64,000 bases of DNA from Pseudomonas putida. Lineage in GTDB: Bacteria > Pseudomonadota > Gammaproteobacteria > Pseudomonadales > Pseudomonadaceae. The position numbers and the translations under genes are program-made. Below the pieces are notes generated by a model, which worked only from the letters and a program-made list of their open reading frames with translations, was not told the DNA's origin and ran no database searches. Location of the stretch: positions 25,906-89,905 of the forward strand of contig NZ_JANHKS010000022.1 of NCBI RefSeq assembly GCF_028682175.1, in the 5' to 3' direction. Positions 26,269 through 34,638 of the stretch are shown piece after piece (position 1 is the stretch's first letter; every line of letters starts with the position of its first letter).

Positions 26269-26397
26269 GCGGCAAGCTCCAAGCTGCAAGCCACAAGTAA
26301 AAGCGAATCCGTTTTTACCTGCCTGGCGCAGCATGAAGCTCACCGCGAAGTTGTTTTGCTCTTGCTTGAAGCTTGCAGCTTGAAGCTTGTAGCTGTC
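26269..26397. repeat. Inverted heptad-repeat element (site B) between hom and thrC
   Basis: Left arm GGCAAGCTCCAAGCTGCAAG, right arm CTTGAAGCTTGCAGCTTGAA, about 130 bp across, with internal CAAGTAAAAGC. The arms are runs of near-7-nt units (AAGCTTC, AAGCTGC). Family shared with 6968-7072 and 60770-60897. Confidence 0.65.
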
Positions 26398-27702
26398 TTA
26401 GTTCAGATGTTCTACGCGGATACGAACGACCGGGCCGGCAACGCCTTCCAGCGCTTCCAGGGCCTGGATGGCGTCGTTGATGCGCTTTTCCACCACGCGG
26501 TGAGTCAGCAGGATCATCGGGACCAGGCCGTCCTGTTCCTCGGCTTCCTTCTGCATGATCGACTCGATGTTGATGCCGCGCTCGGACAGGATGCTGGCCA
26601 CCTGAGCCAGTACGCCCGGGTGATCCTTGGCCTGGATGCGCAGGTAGTAGGCACTCTCGCACGCCTCGATCGGCAGGATCGGGTGGGCCGACAGCGAGTC
26701 CGGCTGGAAGGCCAGGTGCGGCACGCGGTTTTCCGGGTCGGTGGTCAGGGCACGCACCACGTCCACCAGATCAGCGACCACGGACGATGCAGTCGGCTCC
26801 ATGCCGGCGCCGGCGCCGTAGAACAGCGTCGAACCTGCGGCATCACCGTTGACCATGACGGCGTTCATCACACCGTTGACGTTGGCGATCAGGCGATCGG
26901 CCGGGATCAGCGTCGGGTGCACGCGCAGCTCGATACCGGCCGGCGTACTGCGGGCCACGCCCAGGTGCTTGATACGGTAGCCCAGCGCTTCGGCATAGTT
27001 GACGTCAGCGGTGGTCAGCTTGGTGATGCCTTCGGTGTAGGCCTTGTCGAATTGTAGCGGGATGCCGAACGCAATGGACGCCAGGATGGTCAGCTTGTGC
27101 GCCGCATCGATGCCTTCGACGTCGAAGGTCGGGTCGGCTTCGGCATAACCCAGCGCCTGGGCTTCGGCCAGCACGTCAGGGAAGGTACGGCCCTTCTCGC
27201 GCATCTCGGTCAGGATGAAGTTGCCGGTGCCGTTGATGATGCCCGCCACCCAGTTGATGCGGTTGGCAGACAGGCCTTCACGAATGGCCTTGATCACCGG
27301 AATGCCACCAGCCACAGCGGCTTCGAACGCGACGATCACGCCCTTCTCGCGGGCCTTGGCGAAGATTTCGTTGCCGTGCACGGCGATCAGCGCCTTGTTC
27401 GCAGTAACCACGTGCTTGCCATTCTCGATGGCCTTGAGCACCAGTTCGCGGGCGACGGTGTAGCCACCGATCAGCTCGATGACGATATCGATTTCGGGGT
27501 TGCTGGCCACGTCGAATACATCGGCGGTGGTCGCGGTACCGGTAATCTGGCAATTGGGGTTTGGCCTACGCATGGCAATCTGCGCCACTTCGATTCCACG
27601 CCCGGCACGGCGGGCAATTTCCTCGGCGTTACGCTTTAGCACATTGAAGGTACCGCCACCGACAGTACCCAGCCCACAGATGCCTACTTTGACCGGTTTC
27701 AC
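26398..27702 (-). CDS. hom: Homoserine dehydrogenase
   Basis: Reduces aspartate semialdehyde to homoserine with NAD(P)H. 434 residues: Rossmann domain (GICGLGTVGGGTFNVL), catalytic domain with NGTGNFILTEM and EGIDAAHKLTILASIAFG, and a C-terminal ACT domain (about 350-430; YYLRIQAKDHPGVLAQVASI) for threonine feedback. Start is GTG 27702 with GGGGAG 8 nt upstream. First gene of the hom-thrC pair. Confidence 0.95.
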   Translation of the reverse strand: MKPVKVGICGLGTVGGGTFNVLKRNAEEIARRAGRGIEVAQIAMRRPNPNCQITGTATTADVFDVASNPEIDIVIELIGGYTVARELVLKAIENGKHVVTANKALIAVHGNEIFAKAREKGVIVAFEAAVAGGIPVIKAIREGLSANRINWVAGIINGTGNFILTEMREKGRTFPDVLAEAQALGYAEADPTFDVEGIDAAHKLTILASIAFGIPLQFDKAYTEGITKLTTADVNYAEALGYRIKHLGVARSTPAGIELRVHPTLIPADRLIANVNGVMNAVMVNGDAAGSTLFYGAGAGMEPTASSVVADLVDVVRALTTDPENRVPHLAFQPDSLSAHPILPIEACESAYYLRIQAKDHPGVLAQVASILSERGINIESIMQKEAEEQDGLVPMILLTHRVVEKRINDAIQALEALEGVAGPVVRIRVEHLN

Positions 27703-27747
27703 TATGAACTCCCCATGAAACGGCCGGCGTTCAGCCAGCCGTGAAAC

Positions 27748-27767
27748 AGCCGCATTGCAGTGCGGCT
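27748..27767 (-). terminator. Possible dsbC terminator
   Basis: AGCCGCA/TGCGGCT 7-bp perfect hairpin with a 6-nt loop, followed on the minus strand by GTTTC. The U-run is poor, so read-through into hom is possible. Confidence 0.45.
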
Positions 27768-27777
27768 CACTGTTGAA

Positions 27778-28518
27778 TTACTTGGCGCTCAATGCCAGTT
27801 TGGCGACTTGCGGCGCCGGCTGGTAGCCCGGGATCACCTGGCCGTCGGCCAGAACGATGGCCGGCGTGCCGTTCACGCCGATTGACTGGCCGATCTCGAA
27901 CTGCTTGGTGACCGGGTTATCGCACTTGGGCGCCTTGATGTTCTTGCCATCGACCATGCGGTCCATGGCGTCGCGACGATCCTTGGAGCACCACACCGCC
28001 TGCAGTTGTTCGTCACCCGGCGAGCCCAGGCCCTGACGCGGGAACGCCACGTAACGCACTTCGATGCCGCGCTTGTTCAGCTCAGGCACTTCGCCATGCA
28101 GTTTGTGGCAGTACGGGCAGGTGGTGTCGGTGAATACGGTGATGTGCGATTTGGTTTCACCCACGGCCGGATAAACCACCATCTCGGCGCTCGGAATGCC
28201 GTTGATGGTCTTGGAGATCGCCTGACGCTCGACCTTCTCGGTCAAATTGACCGGCTTGCCGCCCTGGATCTGGTACAGGTTGCCCTGCATCACGAACTGG
28301 CCATCGGCGCTGGCGTAGAGCACGCGGCCGCCCTTGAGATTGACCTCATACAGGCCATTGAGCGGGCTGCTGGAAATACTTTCGACAGGAATCTCCAGGT
28401 TCAGCGATTCCAGGGTCTTGCGGATGGCCTTGTCGGACGCTTCGTCGGCGTGGGCGAACAGGCTGAAGGTGCTGGCCAGCGCTACGACGGCAGCGCCAAT
28501 AATACGAGTCACGCGCAT
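27778..28518 (-). CDS. dsbC: Thiol:disulfide isomerase DsbC
   Basis: Periplasmic disulfide isomerase. 246 residues: signal peptide (1-24; ends FAHA), N-terminal dimerisation domain and thioredoxin domain with C134-PY-C137 in DTTCPYCHKLH. The cis-proline loop GVNGTPAIVL is present. ATG 28518 has GAGGAG 6-11 nt upstream. It sits between xerD and hom on the minus strand, the usual Pseudomonas order. Confidence 0.95.
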   Translation of the reverse strand: MRVTRIIGAAVVALASTFSLFAHADEASDKAIRKTLESLNLEIPVESISSSPLNGLYEVNLKGGRVLYASADGQFVMQGNLYQIQGGKPVNLTEKVERQAISKTINGIPSAEMVVYPAVGETKSHITVFTDTTCPYCHKLHGEVPELNKRGIEVRYVAFPRQGLGSPGDEQLQAVWCSKDRRDAMDRMVDGKNIKAPKCDNPVTKQFEIGQSIGVNGTPAIVLADGQVIPGYQPAPQVAKLALSAK

Positions 28519-28685
28519 GAAAACTCCTCGGGCGGTGAGCAGACGGGCGAAATGGAAAACGTTGGACACAAGCGGTACCGGAAGGTTTTCGTGGCTCCAA
28601 TCTGCGAAACCGGCAAAGCCTATCACATAAGGCTCGCAACACCGACGCCGACTGATGTAAGACACGTCGTTTATTGCCTGGGGTT

Positions 28686-29582
28686 TTATCCTCGCGGGTG
28701 ATGCGTGGCGTGCAGATCCTGCAGGCGGGCGCGGGCAATGTGGGTGTAGATCTGGGTGGTGGACAGATCGCTGTGGCCCAGCAACATCTGCACCACGCGC
28801 AGGTCGGCGCCGTGGTTGAGCAAGTGGGTGGCGAAGGCATGGCGCAGCGTGTGGGGCGACAGCGACTTGCCGATCCCGGCAACTTTTGCCTGGAGTTTGA
28901 TGCGGTGCCAGAAGGTCTGGCGCGTCATCTGCTCGCCGCGCAGGCTGGGGAACAGTACGTCGCTGGGGCGGCCGTTGAGCAACTCCTGACGGGCGTCACG
29001 CATGTAGCGCTCGACCCAGACAATGGCCTCTTCACCCATGGGCACCAAACGCTCCTTGCTGCCCTTGCCCATGATGCGCAATACACCCTGGCGCAGGTTC
29101 ACCTGCTCCAGCGTCAGGCTGACCAGCTCCGTGACGCGCAGCCCGCAGGCGTAGAGCACTTCCAGCATGGCCCGGTCACGCTGGCCGATGGCTTCGCTCA
29201 GGTCGGGGGCTGCGAGCAGCGCCTCGACGTCGGCTTCGGAGAGGGACTTGGGCAGCGGCTTGCCGAGCTGCGGCATGTCGACCTGCAAGGTTGGATCGAC
29301 CGAAATCAGCTTTTCGCGCAGCAGGTACCGGTAGAAGCCCCGCACTCCCGACAGTAATCGTGCAGTGGAGCGCGCCTTGTAGCCATTGTCCACGCGCCAG
29401 GCCAGATGATCGAAAATCGCCCCACGCCCCACCGCCATCAGGTCGATGCCTCTTTCCTGCAACCACCCGTTGAACAGGGTGAGGTCGCTGCGGTACGAAT
29501 CGCGGGTGTTGTCCGACAGCCCCTTCTCAAGCCACAAGGCGTCGAGAAAGCGGTCGATCATGGGGTGGTCGATGGCGGGCAT
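28686..29582 (-). CDS. xerD: Site-specific tyrosine recombinase XerD
   Basis: Resolves chromosome dimers at dif with XerC. 298 residues, the E. coli length. Core SAM-like N-domain, then catalytic residues R149 (ACGLRVTEL), lysine in GKGSKER, H244 and R247 (HTLRHAF), H270 (LLGHSD) and nucleophile Y279. It is a housekeeping gene, not a phage integrase. ATG 29582 gives the expected N-terminus; upstream in-frame codons derive from REP sequence. The repeat array begins 61 bp upstream, so the promoter lies in or before that array. Confidence 0.96.
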   Translation of the reverse strand: MPAIDHPMIDRFLDALWLEKGLSDNTRDSYRSDLTLFNGWLQERGIDLMAVGRGAIFDHLAWRVDNGYKARSTARLLSGVRGFYRYLLREKLISVDPTLQVDMPQLGKPLPKSLSEADVEALLAAPDLSEAIGQRDRAMLEVLYACGLRVTELVSLTLEQVNLRQGVLRIMGKGSKERLVPMGEEAIVWVERYMRDARQELLNGRPSDVLFPSLRGEQMTRQTFWHRIKLQAKVAGIGKSLSPHTLRHAFATHLLNHGADLRVVQMLLGHSDLSTTQIYTHIARARLQDLHATHHPRG

Positions 29583-29642
29583 GGAATTGGTCTTGAAAGG
29601 GGAACAGCGGGAGTCTTTCATATCCAACAGACCAGCACAAAA

Positions 29643-30738
29643 CTGTAGGAGCGCGCTTGCCCGCGACGGCGTCATGTCTGACCCAGATATGCTGCCTGAC
29701 ACACCGCGGTCGCGGGCAAGCGCGCTCCTACCAAGCAAGTAGCCGGGCATATCTCCTGTAGGAGTGAGCTTGCTCGCGATAGCGCTGTGTCAGGCCCTGA
29801 TGCGGTGACAGCTACACCGCAATCGCGAGCAAGCTCACTCCTACAGGGATTGGGGCGTTTGCGCGATCCGGGGCTGACCACCTACCCGTAGCAGCACGGC
29901 TTGCCGGCGGGGCGGCCTTGCGGATGCCCCACAGGCTCGGCCCATAACACCGTAGGACCGCGCTTGCCCGCGACGGCGGCGCGTCTGACCCAAATATGCC
30001 ACCTGACACACCGCAGTCGCGGGCAAGCGCGCTCCTACAGGGATTGGGGCGTTTGCGTGATCTGGGGCTGATCACCGCACCGTAGCAGCACGGCTTGCCG
30101 GCGGGGCGGTCTTGCGGCTGCCCCACAGGCTCGGCCCATAACACCGTAGGAGCGCGCTTGCCCGCGACGGCGTCATGTCTGACCCAGATATGCTGGCTGA
30201 CACATCGCGGTCGCGGGCAAGCGCGCTCCTACAGGGATTGGGGCGTTTGCGCGATCTGGGGCTGACCACCGCACTGTAGCAGCACGGCTTGCCGGCGGGG
30301 GCGATCTTGCGGACGCCCCGCAGCCTCGGCCCATAACACCGTAGGAACGCGCTTGCCCGCGACGGCGGCGCATCTGACCCAGATATGCCACCTGACACAC
30401 CGCGGTCGCGGTCAAGCGCGCTCCTACAGGGATTGGGGCGTTTGCGCGATCTGGGGCTGACCACCGCCTCGTAGCAGCACGGCTTGCCGGTGGGGGCGAT
30501 CTTGCGGACGCCCCGCAGCCTCGATCCATAACACTGTAGGAGCGCGCTTGCCCGCGACGGCGGCGCGTCTGACCCAGATATGCCACCTGACACACCGCGG
30601 TCGCGGGCAAGCGCGCTCCTACAAAGCAAGTAGCCGGGCATATTTCCTGTAGGAGTGAGCTTGCTCGCGATAGCGTTGTGTCAGGCCCTGATGCGGTGAC
30701 AGATACAACGCAATCGCGAGCAAGCTCACTCCTACAGG
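29643..30738. repeat. Tandem REPIN array, A-B-(C-A)x4-B
   Basis: A 1.1-kb intergenic array built from three REP modules. A (class I REPIN, CTGTAGGAGCGCGCTTGCCC type) starts at 29643, 29950, 30144, 30339 and 30534. B (REPIN CTGTAGGAGTGAGCTTGCTC) starts at 29756 and 30647. C (single class II, CCGTAGCAGCACGGCTTGCC) starts at 29886, 30080, 30274 and 30469. C-A units repeat every 194-195 bp. B follows A by exactly 113 bp at both ends, so the end modules are direct repeats 891 bp apart. With flanks (29583-30807) it fills a 1.2-kb gap with no supported gene. Confidence 0.92.
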
Positions 30739-30760
30739 GATCGTGTAAACACCGGGCATA

Positions 30761-30785
30761 AAAAAAGCAGCCCGAAGGCTGCTTT
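30761..30785 (-). terminator. rplS operon terminator
   Basis: Stem AAAGCAGCC/GGCTGCTTT with a TTCG-type tetraloop (minus strand), followed by a T-run in TTTTTTTAT. A strong intrinsic terminator. Confidence 0.92.
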
Positions 30786-30807
30786 CTTGTGCATCGAAAA
30801 ACCGGCC

Positions 30808-31158
30808 TTAAACCAGTTTTTCCTTGATGCGAGCTGCTTTACCCGACAGGTCACGCAGGTAGTACAGCTTGGCCTTGCGAACGTCGCCGCGACGTTTCAC
30901 AGCCATGCTGTCGATTTGCGGGCTGTAGGTCTGGAAAGTACGCTCAACGCCAACACCGTTGGAGATTTTGCGAACGGTGAACGCACTGTTCACACCACGG
31001 TTACGCTTGGCGATTACAACGCCTTCGAACGCCTGCAGACGAGCGCGATCGCCTTCCTTCACTTTAACCTGAACGACAATGGTGTCGCCCGGTGCAAATG
31101 GAGGGATCTCTTTGGTCATCTGCTCTGCTTCGAGGGCCAGAATGATTTTGTTTGTCAT
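30808..31158 (-). CDS. rplS: 50S ribosomal protein L19
   Basis: 116 residues, full length, begins MTNKIILALEAEQMTKEIPP and includes FAPGDTIVVQVKVKEGDR and GVGVERTFQTYSPQID. Located at the 30S-50S interface. Last gene of rpsP-rimM-trmD-rplS. Confidence 0.97.
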   Translation of the reverse strand: MTNKIILALEAEQMTKEIPPFAPGDTIVVQVKVKEGDRARLQAFEGVVIAKRNRGVNSAFTVRKISNGVGVERTFQTYSPQIDSMAVKRRGDVRKAKLYYLRDLSGKAARIKEKLV

Positions 31159-31201
31159 GTTGTGCTCCTAAGGTAAATCGTTCGGATCTACCATCGATAC
31201 G

Positions 31202-31954
31202 TTAACTATCGTCCCGCTCGCGGAGGTATTCCGTAAGCAGCTTGTTCTCTTCTCCAGAAAGCGAGCGCCTTTCCAGAAGATCGGCACGTCGTTCGTAGGT
31301 CCTCCCAAGGGACTGCTGCAAACGCCAGCGCCGGATATGTGCGTGGTTGCCACTGAGCAACACGTCGGGTACACGCTGATCCGCATACACCTCAGGTCGG
31401 GTGTAGTGCGGGCAATCGAGCAGACCATCCGTGAAGGAGTCTTCCTCCGCGGAGTCCGCATGCCCTAAAGCTCCGGGCAGCAGTCGTGTAACCGCATCGA
31501 TCAGGACCATGGCCGGCAGCTCACCGCCAGACAACACGTAATCCCCTATCGACCACTCTTCATCGACATGCGCTTCAATGAAACGCTCATCAATGCCTTC
31601 ATAACGACCCGCAATCAGGATCAGTGCCTGTTCCTGGGCCAGTTCGCGTACAGCGGACTGCTCCAGCTTGCGGCCTTGGGGCGAGAGGTAAATCACCTTC
31701 GCCGCCTCCCCTGCTGCCTGCCTGGCCTGGACCAGAGCATCTTCCAGGGGCTTGATCTTCATCACCATGCCAGGGCCACCGCCAAAAGGGCGATCGTCCA
31801 CAGTGTGATGCCGATCCGTGGTGTAGTCCCGCGGATTCCAACAGGTAAGCTGCAACACCTCCTGTTTCACCGCACGGCTGGTAATGCCGTATTCGCTGAT
31901 GGCGGAAAACATCTCGGGAAACAGCGTGATGACTTCTATGCGCAGGCTGGCCAT
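31202..31954 (-). CDS. trmD: tRNA (guanine37-N1)-methyltransferase
   Basis: Methylates G37 of tRNAs using SAM, preventing frameshifting. 250 residues with the SPOUT knot: IGDYVLSGGELPAMVLIDA and the upstream LIAGRYEGIDERF. I used ATG 31954 (MASLRIEVITLFPEMF), 2 nt after the rimM stop, implying coupling. The family's usual length fits. Confidence 0.96.
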   Translation of the reverse strand: MASLRIEVITLFPEMFSAISEYGITSRAVKQEVLQLTCWNPRDYTTDRHHTVDDRPFGGGPGMVMKIKPLEDALVQARQAAGEAAKVIYLSPQGRKLEQSAVRELAQEQALILIAGRYEGIDERFIEAHVDEEWSIGDYVLSGGELPAMVLIDAVTRLLPGALGHADSAEEDSFTDGLLDCPHYTRPEVYADQRVPDVLLSGNHAHIRRWRLQQSLGRTYERRADLLERRSLSGEENKLLTEYLRERDDS

Positions 31955-31956
31955 TG

Positions 31957-32493
31957 CTAGAAATCCGCGTCCCATTCCACCTTCATCTCGCCTGCAACCA
32001 GATCGACGGCCAACACGCATTGCTCCGTATAGGGCAACAGGCGTTCGCGATCATCAAGGCTGCCTGCGCAGGGCTTGACCACCATTACATCATTGGCGCC
32101 GGTTTCCAGAAGATGATCGATCTTCCCGAGCAGTTGCCCAAGACCATCAATGACCTTCAGACCTTGCAGCTGGTACCAGTAGTACTCGCCGTCGGTCAAT
32201 TCAGGGAACAGGTTGCTTGGCACGCAGATCTCGTAACCGGCCAGAAGACGAGCTTCTTCACGATCATCAAGACCCTTGAGCTTTGCGACCAGGAACTTGT
32301 CAGTTCCGCGTCCGCTGACCAGCTCGACCTGTTTCACACTACCTTCGCGCTTGAGCGTCCAGGTTTTGTACTGCAACAGGTTTTCAGTCGGATCGGTAAA
32401 GGAATACACCTTCACCTCGCCGCGAACGCCATGTACCGAATAAATCTTGCCGATGACGATGAGATCGTCGGCAGAAGCTGGCGTCGCGTTCAT
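31957..32493 (-). CDS. rimM: Ribosome maturation factor RimM
   Basis: 178 residues; assists 30S head assembly through S19. N-terminal barrel with GKIYSVHGVRGEVKVYSFTD and C-terminal PRC-barrel (GEYYWYQLQGLKV). It starts 5 nt after rpsP ends. Confidence 0.96.
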   Translation of the reverse strand: MNATPASADDLIVIGKIYSVHGVRGEVKVYSFTDPTENLLQYKTWTLKREGSVKQVELVSGRGTDKFLVAKLKGLDDREEARLLAGYEICVPSNLFPELTDGEYYWYQLQGLKVIDGLGQLLGKIDHLLETGANDVMVVKPCAGSLDDRERLLPYTEQCVLAVDLVAGEMKVEWDADF

Positions 32494-32498
32494 ATTGC

Positions 32499-32750
32499 TC
32501 AGGCCGCAGCCTTAGCAGATTCCTTCAGCAGCGAAGCTACGCGCTCGGAAGGTTGTGCACCAACGCTGAGCCAGTAGTTCAGACGCTCTTGGTTCACGGA
32601 CAGACGGATTTCCTGACCACGGGCAACCGGGTTGAAGAAACCGATTTGTTCCTTGTGGGAACCATCACGTGGGTTACGGCTGTCGGTGACAGTCAGGTGG
32701 TAAAACGGGCGCTTCTTCGAGCCGCCAAGGGCCAGACGGATTGTTAGCAT
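32499..32750 (-). CDS. rpsP: 30S ribosomal protein S16
   Basis: 83 residues, begins MLTIRLALGGSKKRPFYHLT and includes DSRNPRDGSHKEQIGFFNPV. First gene of the operon. A promoter is at 32823-32850 and a leader hairpin at 32796-32811. Confidence 0.97.
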   Translation of the reverse strand: MLTIRLALGGSKKRPFYHLTVTDSRNPRDGSHKEQIGFFNPVARGQEIRLSVNQERLNYWLSVGAQPSERVASLLKESAKAAA

Positions 32751-32795
32751 TGAACAATTTCCTGTAGTCGGTGCTGCAAATCTAAGGTGCACGGA

Positions 32796-32811
32796 CGGGC
32801 ACGGGTGCCCG
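32796..32811 (-). other. rpsP leader hairpin
   Basis: CGGGCA-CCCG-TGCCCG, a 6-bp perfect stem with a 4-nt loop near the 5' end of the predicted rpsP transcript. It could protect the 5' end or bind a ribosomal protein; no regulation is shown. Confidence 0.5.
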
Positions 32812-32822
32812 AAAGGCCGCAT

Positions 32823-32850
32823 ATTCTAAGGAATATCCGGACTTTTGCAA
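32823..32850 (-). promoter_or_regulatory. rpsP sigma70 promoter
   Basis: Minus-strand -35 TTGCAA (32850-32845), 16-bp spacer, -10 TAGAAT (32828-32823). Predicted start near 32816, leader about 65 nt. Confidence 0.75.
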
Positions 32851-32960
32851 ATGACTTTTTCGGGCACGAGCCGTCTGGGCCACTCAAGACTTGCCATGAA
32901 GCCATCATCTCTGACGACTGGTTAGCGCCTGCGCGAGCAGGCCAGTGGGGCGTCGCCCCA

Positions 32961-32992
32961 AAGAAAGTCGCGCGAAACGGGGTCTCGCGCGA
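32961..32992 (-). terminator. ffh terminator
   Basis: Self-complementary arms TCGCGCGA (32968-32975 and 32985-32992) with a 9-nt loop, then CTTTCTTTGG on the minus strand. A second hairpin GGGGC/GCCCC follows at 32947-32959. Confidence 0.75.
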
Positions 32993-32998
32993 TACGAA

Positions 32999-34375
32999 TC
33001 ACATCTTGGGCATGCCGCCGCCGGGCAGCATGCCGCCCATGCCACGCATCATTTTGGCCATGCCGCCCTTGGTCGAAAACTTCTTCATCATTTTCTGCAT
33101 CTGCTTGTGCTGCTTGATCAGACGCCCGATGTCCTGCACCTGGGTGCCGGAACCCATGGCGATACGACGCTTGCGCGAGCCGCTGATCAGCTCGGGGTCG
33201 CGGCGCTCGGCCGGGGTCATGGAGTTGATGATGGCTTCCATCTGCTTGAACTGCTTTTCGGCAGCGCTCTGGGCGTTGCCCATCTGGGCCAGGTTCACGC
33301 CACCCATGGTCGGCAGCTTGTCCATCAGGCCACCCAGGCCGCCCATGTTCTTCATCTGTTGCAGCTGGTCGCGGAAGTCTTCGAGGTCGAAGCCCTTGCC
33401 CTTCTTCAGCTTCTTGGCCAGTTTGTCGGCCTTTTCCTTGTCGAGGGTCTGTTCGGCCTGCTCGATGAGGCTGAGCACGTCGCCCATGCCCAGGATGCGC
33501 GAAGCGATGCGGTCAGGGTGGAACGGCTCGAGGGCGTCGGTCTTCTCGCCCATACCGATGAACTTGATCGGCTTGCCGGTGATGGCACGTACCGACAACG
33601 CGGCACCGCCACGGGCGTCGCCGTCGACCTTGGTCAGGATCACACCGGTCAGCGGCAGCGCATCGCCGAATGCCTTGGCGGTGTTGGCCGCGTCCTGGCC
33701 GGTCATGGCGTCGACCACGAACAGGGTTTCAGCCGGCTTGACCGCTGCGTGCAGGGCCTGGATCTCGCCCATCATCTCGGCGTCGATATGCAGACGACCG
33801 GCGGTGTCGAGGATCACCACGTCGATGAACTTGAGCCTGGCTTCCTTGATCGCCGCTTCAGCGATAGCCACTGGCTTCTGGCTGATATCGGACGGGAAGA
33901 AGGTCACGCCGATGTCGTTGGCCAGGGTTTCGAGCTGTTTGATCGCCGCAGGACGGTAGACGTCCGCAGACACCACCATCACGCTCTTCTTCTTGCGCTC
34001 CTTGAGGAACTTGGCCAGCTTGCCCGCAGTGGTGGTCTTACCCGCACCCTGCAGGCCGGCCATCAGCACGACGGCAGGCGGCGCGACGTTGAGGGTCAGC
34101 TCTTCGTTGGCGGCCCCCATCATCTCTTCGAGTTCGGCCTGGACGATCTTCACGAACGCCTGGCCCGGCGTCAGGCTGCGCGACACCTCGGTGCCGACCG
34201 CGCGTTCCTTGATGCGATTGACGAAATCCTTGACCACAGGCAACGCGACGTCGGCTTCGAGCAGCGCCATACGCACTTCACGCAGTGTGTCCTTGATGTT
34301 GTCCTCGGTCAGCTTGGCCTTGCCGGTGACCTGGCGCAGCGTCTGCGAGAGACGATCTGTCAGATTTTCAAACAT
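32999..34375 (-). CDS. ffh: Signal recognition particle GTPase Ffh
   Basis: SRP54 homologue that binds signal peptides with 4.5S RNA and targets them to FtsY. 458 residues: N helical domain, G domain (GLQGAGKTTT P-loop about 107, DTAGR, TKVDGDARGG) and methionine-rich M domain from about residue 300 (MGGLMDKLP, GMGGMLPGGGMPKM). Start ATG 34375. It is divergent from ypjD. Confidence 0.97.
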   Translation of the reverse strand: MFENLTDRLSQTLRQVTGKAKLTEDNIKDTLREVRMALLEADVALPVVKDFVNRIKERAVGTEVSRSLTPGQAFVKIVQAELEEMMGAANEELTLNVAPPAVVLMAGLQGAGKTTTAGKLAKFLKERKKKSVMVVSADVYRPAAIKQLETLANDIGVTFFPSDISQKPVAIAEAAIKEARLKFIDVVILDTAGRLHIDAEMMGEIQALHAAVKPAETLFVVDAMTGQDAANTAKAFGDALPLTGVILTKVDGDARGGAALSVRAITGKPIKFIGMGEKTDALEPFHPDRIASRILGMGDVLSLIEQAEQTLDKEKADKLAKKLKKGKGFDLEDFRDQLQQMKNMGGLGGLMDKLPTMGGVNLAQMGNAQSAAEKQFKQMEAIINSMTPAERRDPELISGSRKRRIAMGSGTQVQDIGRLIKQHKQMQKMMKKFSTKGGMAKMMRGMGGMLPGGGMPKM

Positions 34376-34466
34376 GCGTGATCCTTTGAGTTCGTGTCGA
34401 ACCCCGGTTGTGCGGCCGCCCTGTCACGGCGCACCGGTTCTACAGTGGCTATCTATATAGAAGCAG

Positions 34467-34478
34467 CCTGTATACAGG
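34467..34478. promoter_or_regulatory. 12-bp perfect palindrome CCTGTATACAGG
   Basis: It lies in the 263-bp divergent region between ffh and ypjD, close to a second palindrome CTATATAG (34453-34460). It resembles a LexA box only superficially, because the CTG and CAG halves are 4 rather than 10 bp apart. Possibly an operator. Confidence 0.35.
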
Positions 34479-34638
34479 GCAGCGAAAACAGCGCTCGGCG
34501 AGCCTGTGGCTTGAGCAGGTCGCGGATTATAGCGAAGAGTCGGCCCTGCGCACACCATGACGTCTGCTTCTGTGGTCTTTCGTGCACTGAGGGTTCTATG
34601 CCAAACTCAGCGGCTTTCGGGCACGCCCTCCAGGATCT

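Noticed and set aside
28686..29582. Phage or island integrase
   Set aside because: Length, residues and neighbour dsbC identify the housekeeping XerD; no att site or mobile genes nearby.
29672..30641. Repetitive small proteins (SALARDRGVSGGISGSD pattern) in the xerD-rplS gap
   Set aside because: They are translations of REP palindromes and repeat at 65 residues because the DNA repeats at 195 bp.
29643..30738. CRISPR array
   Set aside because: Units are 195-bp compound palindromes, spacers are themselves repeated, and there are no cas genes.
34467..34478. LexA box
   Set aside because: CTG and CAG are separated by 4 bp rather than the 10 bp of the SOS consensus.
34376..34638. 4.5S RNA or tRNA gene next to ffh
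   Set aside because: No cloverleaf and no GGAA-tetraloop hairpin with the SRP RNA core could be found.
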